Part shown: positions 17,552-25,514 of the stretch, one piece after another | How positions within the stretch are numbered: position 1 is the first letter of the stretch | Layout of the letters: every line of letters begins with the position of its first letter | Origin: Prauserella shujinwangii | Lineage (GTDB): Bacteria > Actinomycetota > Actinomycetes > Mycobacteriales > Pseudonocardiaceae | Direction: 5' to 3' | Length of the DNA stretch: 64,000 nt | Assembly (NCBI RefSeq): GCF_003001955.1 | Contig: NZ_PVNH01000006.1 | Span: 1 to 64,000 of the forward strand | Notes under the pieces: generated by a model | Database searches by the model: none | What the model saw: the letters and a program-made list of their open reading frames with translations, nothing else | What the model was told of the DNA's origin: nothing | Translations under genes and position numbers: made by a program

Positions 17552-18229
17552 TCAGCGAGGGTGGTGCGTGCCCGCGCCGCGGCGCGCGTTGTCCAGGTAG
17601 CGCAGGACCGCTGTCACCCGCCGGTCGGCGCGGTCGTCGGGAGAAAGGTCCAGCTTGGCGAAGATGTTGCGGATGTGCTTGTGCACCGCGCCGTCGGTGA
17701 CCACCAGCCGCTCGGCGATGGCGCTGTTGCCCAGTCCCTCGGCCATCAGGGCCAGCACGTCCCGCTCACGGGGGCTGAGGCGGTCCAGCCGCGTGTCGCT
17801 CCGGGTGGTGGTCAGCAGCTGGGCGACCACGTCGGGATCGATCGCGGTGCCGCCCCCGGCCACCCGGTGCAGGGCGTCCAGGAACTCGGTCACCCGGCCG
17901 ACGCGTTCCTTGAGCAGATAGCCGAGGCCAGCGCTGCCGGTGGCCAGCAGGTCGGTGGCGAAGCTCTGCTCGACGTACGCGGACAGGACCAGCACCGCGA
18001 GGTCCGGTCTGCGCAGCCGGGCTTCGACGGCGGCGGCGATGCCCTCACTCGTGTGGGTCGGCGGCATGCGCACGTCGACGATGGCGACATCGGGCCGATG
18101 TTCGTCCACTGAGGACAGAAAGTCGCCCGGGTTGTCCGTGGCGGCGGCGACGTCCAGTCCTTCCGCGCGCAGCAGGAGCACGACGCCTTCGCGCAGCAGC
18201 GAGTCGTCTTCCGCGATCACAATCCGCAT
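17552..18229 (-). CDS. NarL/LuxR-type response regulator
   Basis: A 225-residue regulator: receiver domain with phospho-acceptor Asp52 (AIVDVRMPP) and acidic pocket EDD at 7-9, and a C-terminal LuxR HTH (LSPRERDVLALMAEGLGNS, then VHKHIRNIFAKL). Its start overlaps the sensor kinase stop by 13 bases, so the two are made together. A target on the divergent pair (75-residue membrane protein and CPBP protease) is inferred from gene order. Confidence 0.93.
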   Translation of the reverse strand: MRIVIAEDDSLLREGVVLLLRAEGLDVAAATDNPGDFLSSVDEHRPDVAIVDVRMPPTHTSEGIAAAVEARLRRPDLAVLVLSAYVEQSFATDLLATGSAGLGYLLKERVGRVTEFLDALHRVAGGGTAIDPDVVAQLLTTTRSDTRLDRLSPRERDVLALMAEGLGNSAIAERLVVTDGAVHKHIRNIFAKLDLSPDDRADRRVTAVLRYLDNARRGAGTHHPR

Positions 18230-19470
18230 GGCAGGCTCACAGTCACGGTGGTCGGCCCGCCGGCGGGGCTCGCCAGCGAGAAGGTTCCGTCATGGGCTTC
18301 GATCCGGCGGCGGATACCGTCCAGTCCGGACCCGGCGTTCTCGGTCGCGCCACCGCGGCCGTCGTCGGTGACGTCGACATTGAGCCGGTCGCCGTGCCGC
18401 CGGAGGACCACGGTGGCGTGCCGTGCGCCGCTGTGCCTGGCGATGTTCGTCAGGGCCTCGGCGACCACGAAGTACACCGACGCCTCGACCGAGGCCGCGT
18501 ACCGGCCGGGCAGCTCGGCGTCGACCCGGCAGGGAACGGGGCAGCTCGCCGCGAGCGCGGCCAGCGCGTCGGCCAGGCTCCGGTCGGCCAGGACCGGTGG
18601 CAGGATGCCGCGCACGACCGCGCGCAGGTCGCGCAACGCCTCCTCGGCCGCGTCCTGGGCACGGCCGAGGATCGTGTCGGCCTCGGCCGGATCCCGCGCC
18701 AGGGCGCGGCGCGCCGCGCCCAGCAGCACGGTCATGGCGACGAGCCGGTTCTGGGTGCCGTCGTGCAGGGCCCGTTCGATCCGCCGGAGCTCGGTGGCGT
18801 GCGCGTCGAGCGCCGCGGCCCTGGTCGCGGTCAGGTGCGCGACCCGCGTGGCGAGATCGGTCTCCGCGCCCGGCCGGAGCAGGCGGCGGCCCGGCAGTGC
18901 CTGGAGCCGGGCCATCCCCGGCAGCAGCACCGCCGACACGAGCACCCAGCCGACCCCCAGCAGCGCGACGGTCAGCGAGCCGGGCACGTCGTGCACCGTC
19001 CACAGGCCCACCGACGGGGTGGTCTCGTTCTCCGGGAGCAGGTACCACCACAGCGGGAACGTGGCGTCGCGGACGGCGTTGAGCGCCAGGGTGAGCCCGA
19101 GCAGTCCCAGCGTGAATCCGGGCACGGCATGGACGGCGAGCCACCCGATCTCGCGCCGGGTGGCGGGGGCGCGCAGGGCGGCCTCGAGCCGGCCGGACGG
19201 CGGCCCGGGGCTCACCACGTCGGGGCCCCAGCGGCTCAGCCGGGCACGTTCCTGCTCCGCGACCAGGTGGACCAGCCGCAGGACGGAGGGCGCCAGCAGC
19301 AGTCCCACGCCCACGACGCTCAGCACGGCGACGACCAGCAGGCAGGTCAGCGTGCCGAGGGCGAGCACCGCCGACCCGAGGCCCGCCACGAGGTGTTCCA
19401 GCGACGCGAAGGCCGAGCGGGCACGGCGCGCCACAGCGCGGTTGACCCGCTGGCCTGCGGACGACGGCAT
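18217..19470 (-). CDS. Sensor histidine kinase (HisKA_3 type)
   Basis: A 417-residue membrane kinase. About four membrane segments lie in residues 30-185 (e.g. LTCLLVVAVLSVVGVGLLL). The dimerisation/phospho-acceptor motif has His236 (RALHDGTQNRLVAM) and the ATPase part has VAEALTNIARHS and DDGRGG. ATG follows GAGGAGG closely. The frame remains open upstream but that part has no ribosome binding site and unusual composition. Partner of the overlapping response regulator. Confidence 0.92.
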   Translation of the reverse strand: MPSSAGQRVNRAVARRARSAFASLEHLVAGLGSAVLALGTLTCLLVVAVLSVVGVGLLLAPSVLRLVHLVAEQERARLSRWGPDVVSPGPPSGRLEAALRAPATRREIGWLAVHAVPGFTLGLLGLTLALNAVRDATFPLWWYLLPENETTPSVGLWTVHDVPGSLTVALLGVGWVLVSAVLLPGMARLQALPGRRLLRPGAETDLATRVAHLTATRAAALDAHATELRRIERALHDGTQNRLVAMTVLLGAARRALARDPAEADTILGRAQDAAEEALRDLRAVVRGILPPVLADRSLADALAALAASCPVPCRVDAELPGRYAASVEASVYFVVAEALTNIARHSGARHATVVLRRHGDRLNVDVTDDGRGGATENAGSGLDGIRRRIEAHDGTFSLASPAGGPTTVTVSLPCGL

Positions 19471-19592
19471 GGCACCTCCTCGAGGGCCAACCCTAGCGAA
19501 GCGCCGCGGACCGGCCACCGCGGTGAGCGGGTACAGCCTGCTGTACCGCGAACAGTCGCGCTGAAGGGATCGGCCGCGCGGGCCCACGTCCG

Positions 19593-19598
19593 TAGCGT
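19593..19598 (+). promoter_or_regulatory. Putative -10 box, leaderless promoter
   Basis: TAGCGT seven bases before the ATG at 19606, with the same spacing pattern (TTCCGGC before ATG) as the S12 gene start. No Shine-Dalgarno is present, so a leaderless transcript is likely. Confidence 0.4.
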
Positions 19599-19605
19599 TT
19601 CCGGC

Positions 19606-19833
19606 ATGTCGAACACCACCTCTTCGCGGGAACCCGCCGCCGTGCGACGCGCGGACGGCACGGCACGGCGGCTGCGCCTGTCCCTGCTGTGGATCCTCTT
19701 CGCGGCCGGCGTGGCGTCCAACGCCGCGACCTCCTTCGCCGACGTTTCCCCGCTCGTGCCCCTCAGCCTCGGCTTGCTCACGACCGCGTCCGGCGTCGCG
19801 CTGATCGCGCACTACCGGCGGCACCGCCGGTGA
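19606..19833 (+). CDS. Small two-segment membrane protein
   Basis: A 75-residue protein with a basic N-terminus (~residues 1-25) and two hydrophobic stretches (LSLLWILFAAGVASN and VPLSLGLLTTASGVALI) ending in a basic tail. No family recognised. It is divergent from the sensor kinase and 50 bases ahead of a CPBP protease gene, probably in one transcript. Possibly the output or partner of the two-component system. Confidence 0.65.
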   Translation: MSNTTSSREPAAVRRADGTARRLRLSLLWILFAAGVASNAATSFADVSPLVPLSLGLLTTASGVALIAHYRRHRR

Positions 19834-19883
19834 CCGCCAGGCCGACACCCCAACCCCCACCTTCCGGAAAGGACACCGCCGAC

Positions 19884-20801
19884 ATGGCCGGCACGCAATC
19901 CCCACCGTGGCACCGCCTGCGCGAGTTCGCGGCTCACCGTCCACTCGCGAGCTTCTTCGTGCTGTCGTTCGCGCTGAGCTGGCTGGCCTGGGCGCCCTAC
20001 GTGCTCTCCGAGAACGGACTCGGCGTCATCCCGCTGAGCTTCCCCGTGATCCTGGGCTCGACACAGCTGCTCGGGGTGCTGCCCGGTGCCTACGCCGGCC
20101 CGCTGCTCTCGGCGTTCGTGCTCACCGCCCTCATCGGTGGCCGGGCCGGGTTGCGCCGGTGGCTCGGGCGCGTGACCCGCTGGAAGGTCAACTGGCGCTG
20201 GTATGTGGGGGTGCTCGGCGGCGTTCCGCTCGCCCTCGCCGTCACCAGCCTGCCGTTCGCGGGCGGCTGGAGCGTGCCCGCGGCGTCGGTGCTCATCGCC
20301 TACCTGGTCGGGCTGGCCTTCCAGCTGGTGACCACCGGGCTGGCCGAGGAGCCGGGGTGGCGCGACTTCGCCCTGCCCTACCTGCAGCCGAAGTACGGCC
20401 CGCTGCGCGGCACCCTGATCCTCGGTCCACTGTGGGGGGTGTGGCACCTGCCGCTGTTCTTCACCGAGTGGGGCGGCTGGCCGCACTTCAGCGTGGTCGA
20501 GGTGCTGGAGTTCTGCGCCGCGGCCACCGCGATCAGCGTGGTGATGACCTGGGTGTTCAACCGGACCGGCGAGAGCCTTCCCCTCGCCGCGCTGCTGCAC
20601 ATCAGCGTCAACAACTTCTTCTCCACCGCCTGGCTGCCGCTGTTCCCGACGATGGACCCGCGCGACCTGGCCCACGTCTTCCTGATCGCCTCGGCGGTCG
20701 CGGCCGTGGTGACCGTGCTGGCGACCCGCGGCCGCCTCGGCTACCGGAACCCGGCGCCGGTATCCACGCCGCCGCGCGGTGACCGGCTGCCCACCGGCTG
20801 A
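19884..20801 (+). CDS. CPBP family intramembrane glutamic protease
   Basis: A 305-residue membrane protein of the CAAX-protease/bacteriocin-processing (ABI) family. The catalytic motif is E155-E156-x3-R160 (LAEEPGWRDF), with His188 (VWHLPLF) and a late LLHISVNN motif as second and third histidine/asparagine sites. Around seven to eight membrane segments. GGAAAGGA stands ten bases before the ATG; an upstream GTG overlapping the preceding stop is an alternative. Such proteases process prenylated proteins or peptides in some bacteria; substrate unknown here. Confidence 0.9.
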   Translation: MAGTQSPPWHRLREFAAHRPLASFFVLSFALSWLAWAPYVLSENGLGVIPLSFPVILGSTQLLGVLPGAYAGPLLSAFVLTALIGGRAGLRRWLGRVTRWKVNWRWYVGVLGGVPLALAVTSLPFAGGWSVPAASVLIAYLVGLAFQLVTTGLAEEPGWRDFALPYLQPKYGPLRGTLILGPLWGVWHLPLFFTEWGGWPHFSVVEVLEFCAAATAISVVMTWVFNRTGESLPLAALLHISVNNFFSTAWLPLFPTMDPRDLAHVFLIASAVAAVVTVLATRGRLGYRNPAPVSTPPRGDRLPTG

Positions 20802-20840
20802 CCCGGGAACCCGGGACACGGCCTCGTGACGGACCGGCGC

Positions 20841-21062
20841 TCACGCGTCCTCGCGGTCGTGCTCGGTCCTCAGGCGGCGCGGCGCGGCGGCGCCGCCTGA
20901 GGACTCGCCCGGGCGCCACCGAGGCAGCACGAGGCGCCTGGCGAGCGGGCGGCGCGGCCCCCGCGCCCTCGGCCTTCTGCCCCGGTGGCCGGACTGGCGC
21001 GGATCCTCGTGGCGGTAGTACACGTCGACCGGAACACCGGCCCAGACCCACTCGGTGACCAT
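20841..21062 (-). CDS. Small basic hypothetical protein
   Basis: A 73-codon ORF starting MVTEWVWAGVPVDVYYRHED and then very rich in Arg/Pro/Gly. GAGG lies about nine bases before the ATG. The first 20 residues look coding; the rest is low in complexity and is crossed by a strong inverted repeat (20866-20904), so the 3' part may be non-coding. No family recognised; a spurious ORF is possible. Confidence 0.35.
   Translation of the reverse strand: MVTEWVWAGVPVDVYYRHEDPRQSGHRGRRPRARGPRRPLARRLVLPRWRPGESSGGAAAPRRLRTEHDREDA
20866..20904. repeat. 15-bp perfect inverted repeat
   Basis: GTCCTCAGGCGGCGC (20866-20880) and its exact complement GCGCCGCCTGAGGAC (20890-20904) around a nine-base loop. It stands 65 bases after the CPBP gene. 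A transcript from either strand would form a very stable hairpin; there is no T-tract, so a U-less terminator or an RNA-stability element are both possible. Confidence 0.7.
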
Positions 21063-21477
21063 GATGGTGACCTCGCCCCTTTCGTTCCGTGCTCGACGGA
21101 GGCGAGCGTCGTCCTGAGGTGACGGATGCGGCATCGGACGTTCACGCCGACGTGGGCGTCACATCCCTTACGCGGGCCCGATCAGGGTCGATGCGGGTAA
21201 GGGCGGAGCCGGGCACCCAGCGCGGGCCGGGCTCACCACGCGCGGCGGCCAGGAACGCGGTCCCCATCCCACGCGGGCCGACACCCACGCCACCGCCACC
21301 GTGCCGGTGCGGTCCTGGCGCTCCACCCACCGGGTCCGCTCCCCGGGGATGTCCGGACCGGCCCGTCCCTGGTGTGGCCGGGACGTTTTCTAATCCGACG
21401 TTCTCGCCGCCCGCCCGGTCAGCCCCGGGTGTCCGCAGTGGGCAGCACGTCGGCGGAACCCGGGCCGCGCGGGCTCG
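21063..21477. other. Intergenic stretch without a supported gene
   Basis: About 415 bases between the small basic ORF and the DUF1905 gene. Open frames here lack ribosome binding sites and have no recognisable product. A short direct repeat-like pair (CGGATGC / CGATGCGGGTAAG) was seen but nothing convincing. Confidence 0.4.
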
Positions 21478-21777
21478 TCACAGGTCGAGCAGCTCCAGGC
21501 TGACGGTCACGCGGTCGCCAGGGCCGACGCCCTCGGCCCGGCGGATCGCCCGCTTGACGGGCAGCACGTATCCGTGCGTGCGGTCGGGGAAGATCGACGT
21601 GGCCCAGCTGCTGCCGCCGATGCCGGCCCGCACGCGCAGGGAACCGAACCCCCGGCGCGGCCCGGCGGCGAGTTCCCGGATGTCTTCGGCCAGGTCGCCG
21701 GGCAGGCTCACGAACGTCCAGCTGTCCGGGCGCTCAGCCACCCACGCCCACAGCGCGGCATCGAAGTCGACGACCAT
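21478..21777 (-). CDS. DUF1905 domain protein
   Basis: A 99-residue small beta-barrel protein. The DUF1905 signature is visible: a start DFDAALWAW, the central FVSLPGDLAEDIRELA, then SWATSIFPDRTHGYVLPVKRAI and a closing GDRVTVSLELLDL. The biochemical role of this family is not known; it is often found next to or fused with YdeI/bacteriocin-protection-like domains. Separated by 44 bases from the MOSC gene, same strand. Confidence 0.85.
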   Translation of the reverse strand: MVVDFDAALWAWVAERPDSWTFVSLPGDLAEDIRELAAGPRRGFGSLRVRAGIGGSSWATSIFPDRTHGYVLPVKRAIRRAEGVGPGDRVTVSLELLDL

Positions 21778-21821
21778 GCCGCCACGATCGCACGGGGCAC
21801 CGACAGTTCCCCGGCACCCGC

Positions 21822-22370
21822 TCACGACGCGAGCACGGTGAGCGTGGCCGGTCCCGTCGACAGCTCGCCGTCGTCGAGCGGCTCGCAGCGCACGCCGCCC
21901 CGGCCGCGCAGCCCGCGGAACGCGCCGGGCGCCAGCAGCACGTCCATCCACGCGCACGGGTTGGCGGGCCGGTGCGCCTGGAACCGCACCGGGCCCGCGC
22001 CCGAGTCGAGGCTGAACACCGCCCCGGCCGCGCCGCGGCGGGCGGCGAGGACGTCGACGGGATATCCGCGCAGCACGATGTTGCGCCGGGCGCGCAACGG
22101 ATCCAGCGAGCCGGCCGGAGCGAGCTCGCGTTCGAGCTCGTCGAGTGCCTCCGCCGCGAGAACGGTCACCGCGGCCCGCCGGTGGGCGCGCTGGTTGAAG
22201 TACCGGTCCCCCACCACGCCGCGCCCGGCCCGCACCACGATGCGCTCGCGCGACACCGGCTCCGGGTCGGGCCGCGGACCGTCCGAGGGCCGCCCCGCGA
22301 GCGCGTGCAGGGGCGAGGCCAGCAGCGCCACGATCTCCACGGCGACCGTCTCGGCACTGCGCGCGCTCAT
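21822..22370 (-). CDS. MOSC domain protein
   Basis: A 182-residue MOSC protein, the domain shared with the molybdenum cofactor sulfurase C-terminus and YiiM-type reductases. Visible parts: VEIVALLASPLHALAGRP start, GRGVVGDRYFNQ, RRNIVLRGYPVDVL, and the conserved cysteine in RPANPCAWMDVLL near residue 140. Such proteins bind Mo-cofactor or reduce N-hydroxylated compounds. No other molybdenum genes are nearby. Confidence 0.88.
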   Translation of the reverse strand: MSARSAETVAVEIVALLASPLHALAGRPSDGPRPDPEPVSRERIVVRAGRGVVGDRYFNQRAHRRAAVTVLAAEALDELERELAPAGSLDPLRARRNIVLRGYPVDVLAARRGAAGAVFSLDSGAGPVRFQAHRPANPCAWMDVLLAPGAFRGLRGRGGVRCEPLDDGELSTGPATLTVLAS

Positions 22371-22578
22371 CACCGGCACCCTAGCGGACGCGGCACGCCC
22401 CCAGCCCGCGCCGCGTCCGCCGGCCCCGCCCGTGCGGCGACGGCCGATCACGCTGCCGGGCCGCGGCCGCCACGATGTGGGCAGCGGGTCCGCCCGGGGC
22501 ATCGGCATCGTCCAGGGCAGCCCGTCCACCTGGGACTCGCGACCCCCGGCCACGCGGCGTGTACCAGCCGGACCGGCC

Positions 22579-22980
22579 TCACCGGCGGCGGAGGATCGGG
22601 CCCTGGTCCTCCACCTCCTCGCCGGGTGGGTTCCCCTCCGCGCCGCCCTCCGCGTCAAGACCGGAGGGCTCACCGTCCGCGTGGGCACGGAGGTGCTCGT
22701 CGACAACGCCGACCAGCTGGGCGAACCGCGCGAGGCCGTCGGCCATCCCGGCCCGCAGGTGCTCGCGGTACTCGGGAGTCGACAGCATCTCGGCGGGGCG
22801 CATCCTGCCGTCGCGCAGCTGCTGCCCCATCTCCCGCCACAGCGGATCGGGGTTCTCGGCCATGAGCCGGTAGAGCGCGCGGCGCCGGGACGAGGCATCC
22901 CTGAGCTCCTCGAACTCGGGGGACTCCGCCACGGCGGACCGGACGTCGTCGATGTCGCGGGGGTTCTCGGCCTGGTCCAC
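22579..22980 (-). CDS. Hypothetical partner of the WXG100 protein
   Basis: A 133-residue, acidic, mostly helical protein with no signal or membrane segment (SPEFEELRDASSRRRALYRLMAENPDPLW in part). It begins ten bases after the WXG100-type gene and must share its transcript. The C-terminal ~35 residues are Gly/Glu-rich and probably disordered. No family recognised. By position it could be a chaperone, a co-secreted partner or an immunity protein; nothing in the sequence decides. Confidence 0.75.
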   Translation of the reverse strand: MDQAENPRDIDDVRSAVAESPEFEELRDASSRRRALYRLMAENPDPLWREMGQQLRDGRMRPAEMLSTPEYREHLRAGMADGLARFAQLVGVVDEHLRAHADGEPSGLDAEGGAEGNPPGEEVEDQGPILRRR

Positions 22981-22990
22981 TGCGAACCTC

Positions 22991-24136
22991 CTATGCGGGA
23001 AGGTGGCTCAGCGACGAGCCCTCGGCGGCGGGTTGCGGCAGGGACGGCAGATAGTAGTCATTGGCGCTGATCTGCCCGAAGTTGTTCATGCTGCTCTGGG
23101 TGGTTCCGAAGATCGAGTCCCAGATGCCCTTGGCCTCGGCGAGCTTCGCGAGGCCCTGCGAGATGACGTGGGCCTCGAAGAGCGCGACGGCCCCACCGAT
23201 GACCGGGCCGATCCCGGTGGTCGCGGTGACGGTGCCGCCCGCGATCGCGGCAGCGAAGATGATGATCGCGTCGCCGATCTGGTCGATCACGAAGTCGACG
23301 ACGGCCCGGAAGTCCGCCGCCCCGGCGGAGGCCTCCTGGTAGATGTCGGCGACGTCGCGCATCTCGGCGGCGGCGCCGGGCAGCTTCGACCGGAGCTCTT
23401 CGAGGAAGGCGTCGCAGGCGTCGGCGGCGTTGCCTTTCCAGACCTCCGGTAGGTCCACCCGGGCGTGCAGCAGCACCACCTCGAAGCTGTCGAGCGCGTT
23501 CGCGAGATTGCGGTAGACATCGGCGGTCCGCCGCATCGCGGCCCAGTCGCCCAGGACCGGCTCCGCGTAGGCGTCGTAGGGATCGATCGACCTGTCGATC
23601 CATCCGATGCTGGCCAGCAGCCCGGTGACATCGATGAACATCTGGCGGAGCGAGCCGGTCAGCCCGATGTACCGCGTGAGGTTCCAGTCGAACTTGTAGT
23701 TCTCGTCGCCGCTGTAGTCGGGCGGGGTCTCGAGCGAATCCTCCGGATCGGACGCGATGCCGAACGTCGTGGGGTTCGTGCCCGGTCCGGTGGACGACGG
23801 CCCGGTCTCGACGGGAGCGGGTGCCGAAACGCCTTCGATCTGGCCGTCGAACTCCGCGGCGCTGCCGGCTTCGGTCGCATCGTAGTATCCCATCGCCGCC
23901 TTGATCGCCGCGGCGGCGGGATCCAATGTGGACCCGGCGAGGTCCCGGAACCAGTCGGCGCCCTGCTGGGTGATCGAATCGTGGGAGCCGCTGAGGTCGT
24001 TGAGCCACCCCTCGCCCCCGTCGAGGACGGTGTTGTCCTTCAGATAGCCCTGGCAGCTTTCGGCATGGCCGGCCAGCTGCTCGAAGAACTTCCTGAGCTG
24101 GTCGAGTCCCCAGGTGTCGACCTCGAATCCTGACAT
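22991..24136 (-). CDS. WXG100-like putative ESX-secreted protein
   Basis: A 381-residue protein with two helical regions separated by a Pro/Ser/Thr/Gly-rich spacer (~103-145). The second helical region has the W-x-G turn at Trp233 (EVWKGNAADACDAFLEEL), typical of WXG100 proteins, and the N-terminal region (DTWGLDQLRKFFEQLAGHAE) resembles the helical start of larger ESX substrates. Residues ~285-325 form a glycine-rich hydrophobic stretch (AIIIFAAAIAGGTVTATTG) that could insert in a membrane. No classical signal peptide. The C-terminus is polar. Likely exported by a type VII system encoded elsewhere. Confidence 0.75.
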   Translation of the reverse strand: MSGFEVDTWGLDQLRKFFEQLAGHAESCQGYLKDNTVLDGGEGWLNDLSGSHDSITQQGADWFRDLAGSTLDPAAAAIKAAMGYYDATEAGSAAEFDGQIEGVSAPAPVETGPSSTGPGTNPTTFGIASDPEDSLETPPDYSGDENYKFDWNLTRYIGLTGSLRQMFIDVTGLLASIGWIDRSIDPYDAYAEPVLGDWAAMRRTADVYRNLANALDSFEVVLLHARVDLPEVWKGNAADACDAFLEELRSKLPGAAAEMRDVADIYQEASAGAADFRAVVDFVIDQIGDAIIIFAAAIAGGTVTATTGIGPVIGGAVALFEAHVISQGLAKLAEAKGIWDSIFGTTQSSMNNFGQISANDYYLPSLPQPAAEGSSLSHLPA

Positions 24137-24363
24137 GTGAAGCGCCTCCGAGCATGACGGGCCACTGGCGGTGCGAAGGGGTCCCGTCCGGAATCCGGAG
24201 TGGACAACCGGAACCCGGCGGACGGGCAGTCTCCTCCCCCGGCGTCACGAGGCCCCCTCCCCGGATGAAGACGTGCTCCGCCAGCCTAGGACGGCGGGAA
24301 CCACCGCGATGTCAGGCGAACGCCCGACACGGCCACCTGCGCCGACCAGGACGCGGGTTCCCG

Positions 24364-25176
24364 TCAGACCGAGCCGGACAGCAGGCTGGCGAAGAAGCCG
24401 ATCACCGCGGGCCGGGTCCCCGCGGCGTCGTGACCCACCCCGGGCAGCACGACCGTCCGGACGGCCGCTCCGTGCCGGTCCAGGCTCGCGGCCAGCCGGC
24501 CGAGCCGCTCCGGCCTGCTGTCTCCGGGCAGGCCCATGGCGGCCAGGTCGGCGCGGCCGTCGTCATCGCCGCCGACGACGAGCAGCACCGGCACCCGGGC
24601 GACCGCGCCGGGGTCCACGGTGACCCCGAACCGCCGCGCGGTGTCGCCGACGCCCGCGGGCCAGGCGAGCGCGTGATCGAGCAGGGTGACGCTGCCCGGT
24701 GCGCTGATCGCGGCGGCGGCGACCCGGTCCGGATGGAGGTGGAGGAAGCGGTGGGCGAACTGGCCACCGCCGGAGTGGCCACACAGCAGGACGGTGCCGA
24801 CCCGGGCGCTCCACCGGACCCGGACCTGCTCCAGGATGTCGAGCAGCACCAGGTCGAACCGGATGCCGTGGGCCTCGATCGCCTGGTAGTTGTGCACGTC
24901 GTCCGGATCGCCGATCCCCGCCGGGAACAGCGGGGTCACCACGATGACGCCGTGGCGTTCGGCGAAGGGAACGAACCCCTCACGCAACTCTCCGACGTCG
25001 CGCCCGGTGCCGTGCACGGCCACCAGCACCGGCAGCTCCGCCTCGGGGGTCCAGCCCGTCGGGACGTAGGCGCAGTAGGCGCAGCGCGGCTCGTCCGGTG
25101 CGGCGAAGAACGGCGTGCGCTGGGTCAGCAACCGGCGGCCGGGGTGCGCCGCGGGCAGGTCGGCGGCACGGATCAC
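24364..25176 (-). CDS. Alpha/beta hydrolase
   Basis: A 270-residue hydrolase with oxyanion HG (VAVHGTG), nucleophile Ser135 (LCGHSGGGQ) and a late acid/His pair (VGGDDDGRAD and LPGVGHDAAG). The region GVIVVTPLFPAGIGDP resembles polyhydroxybutyrate-depolymerase-like and dienelactone-hydrolase-like esterases. The ATG overlaps the stop of the DUF4387 gene (ATGA). Last gene of the GntR-controlled operon, so probably hydrolyses an ester, lactone or CoA thioester formed in that pathway. Confidence 0.88.
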   Translation of the reverse strand: MIRAADLPAAHPGRRLLTQRTPFFAAPDEPRCAYCAYVPTGWTPEAELPVLVAVHGTGRDVGELREGFVPFAERHGVIVVTPLFPAGIGDPDDVHNYQAIEAHGIRFDLVLLDILEQVRVRWSARVGTVLLCGHSGGGQFAHRFLHLHPDRVAAAAISAPGSVTLLDHALAWPAGVGDTARRFGVTVDPGAVARVPVLLVVGGDDDGRADLAAMGLPGDSRPERLGRLAASLDRHGAAVRTVVLPGVGHDAAGTRPAVIGFFASLLSGSV

Positions 25177-25514
25177 GCGCGCTCCGGCCGGGTGACCGGC
25201 AGGCGCGCGAGCGGGACGTGGTGCTGGCCCGCGTGCATGTCCCGGTCCCGGAGCGACCCCTGGCCGACGGGGCGGGGGAAGGAGATCTTCACGACGCGCA
25301 GCGACGGGATGCGGAAGATCTGGACCGTGCTCGCCTCCACCCGGTAGAGCTCCGCGATCACGCGTTCGTCGAGGAAGGACTCGTCCGCGGCGATCCGGTA
25401 GCCCTCGTCGTCCCGCAGGAACACCTCCATGGTGACCCAGAACGGACCGGCGTTCTTGGCGCGGACCTCGTGGGCGAGGTCGGCGAGGGTGCGGGCGGCC
25501 GTGGTCTCAGGCAC
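25173..25514 (-). CDS. DUF4387 domain protein
   Basis: A 113-residue protein starting with the DUF4387 signature (TLADLAHEVRAKNAGPFWVT, then a region ending KISFPRPVGQGSLRDRDMHAGQHHVPL). DUF4387 proteins are nearly always encoded after DUF1446/AtuA proteins, as here, with an eight-base overlap, which suggests the two form one enzyme. The reaction is not established. Confidence 0.9.
   Translation of the reverse strand: MPETTAARTLADLAHEVRAKNAGPFWVTMEVFLRDDEGYRIAADESFLDERVIAELYRVEASTVQIFRIPSLRVVKISFPRPVGQGSLRDRDMHAGQHHVPLARLPVTRPERA

Noticed and set aside
21142-21330. 62-codon minus-strand ORF (MGGAPGPHRHGGGG...)
   Set aside because: Low complexity, no ribosome binding site, no family.
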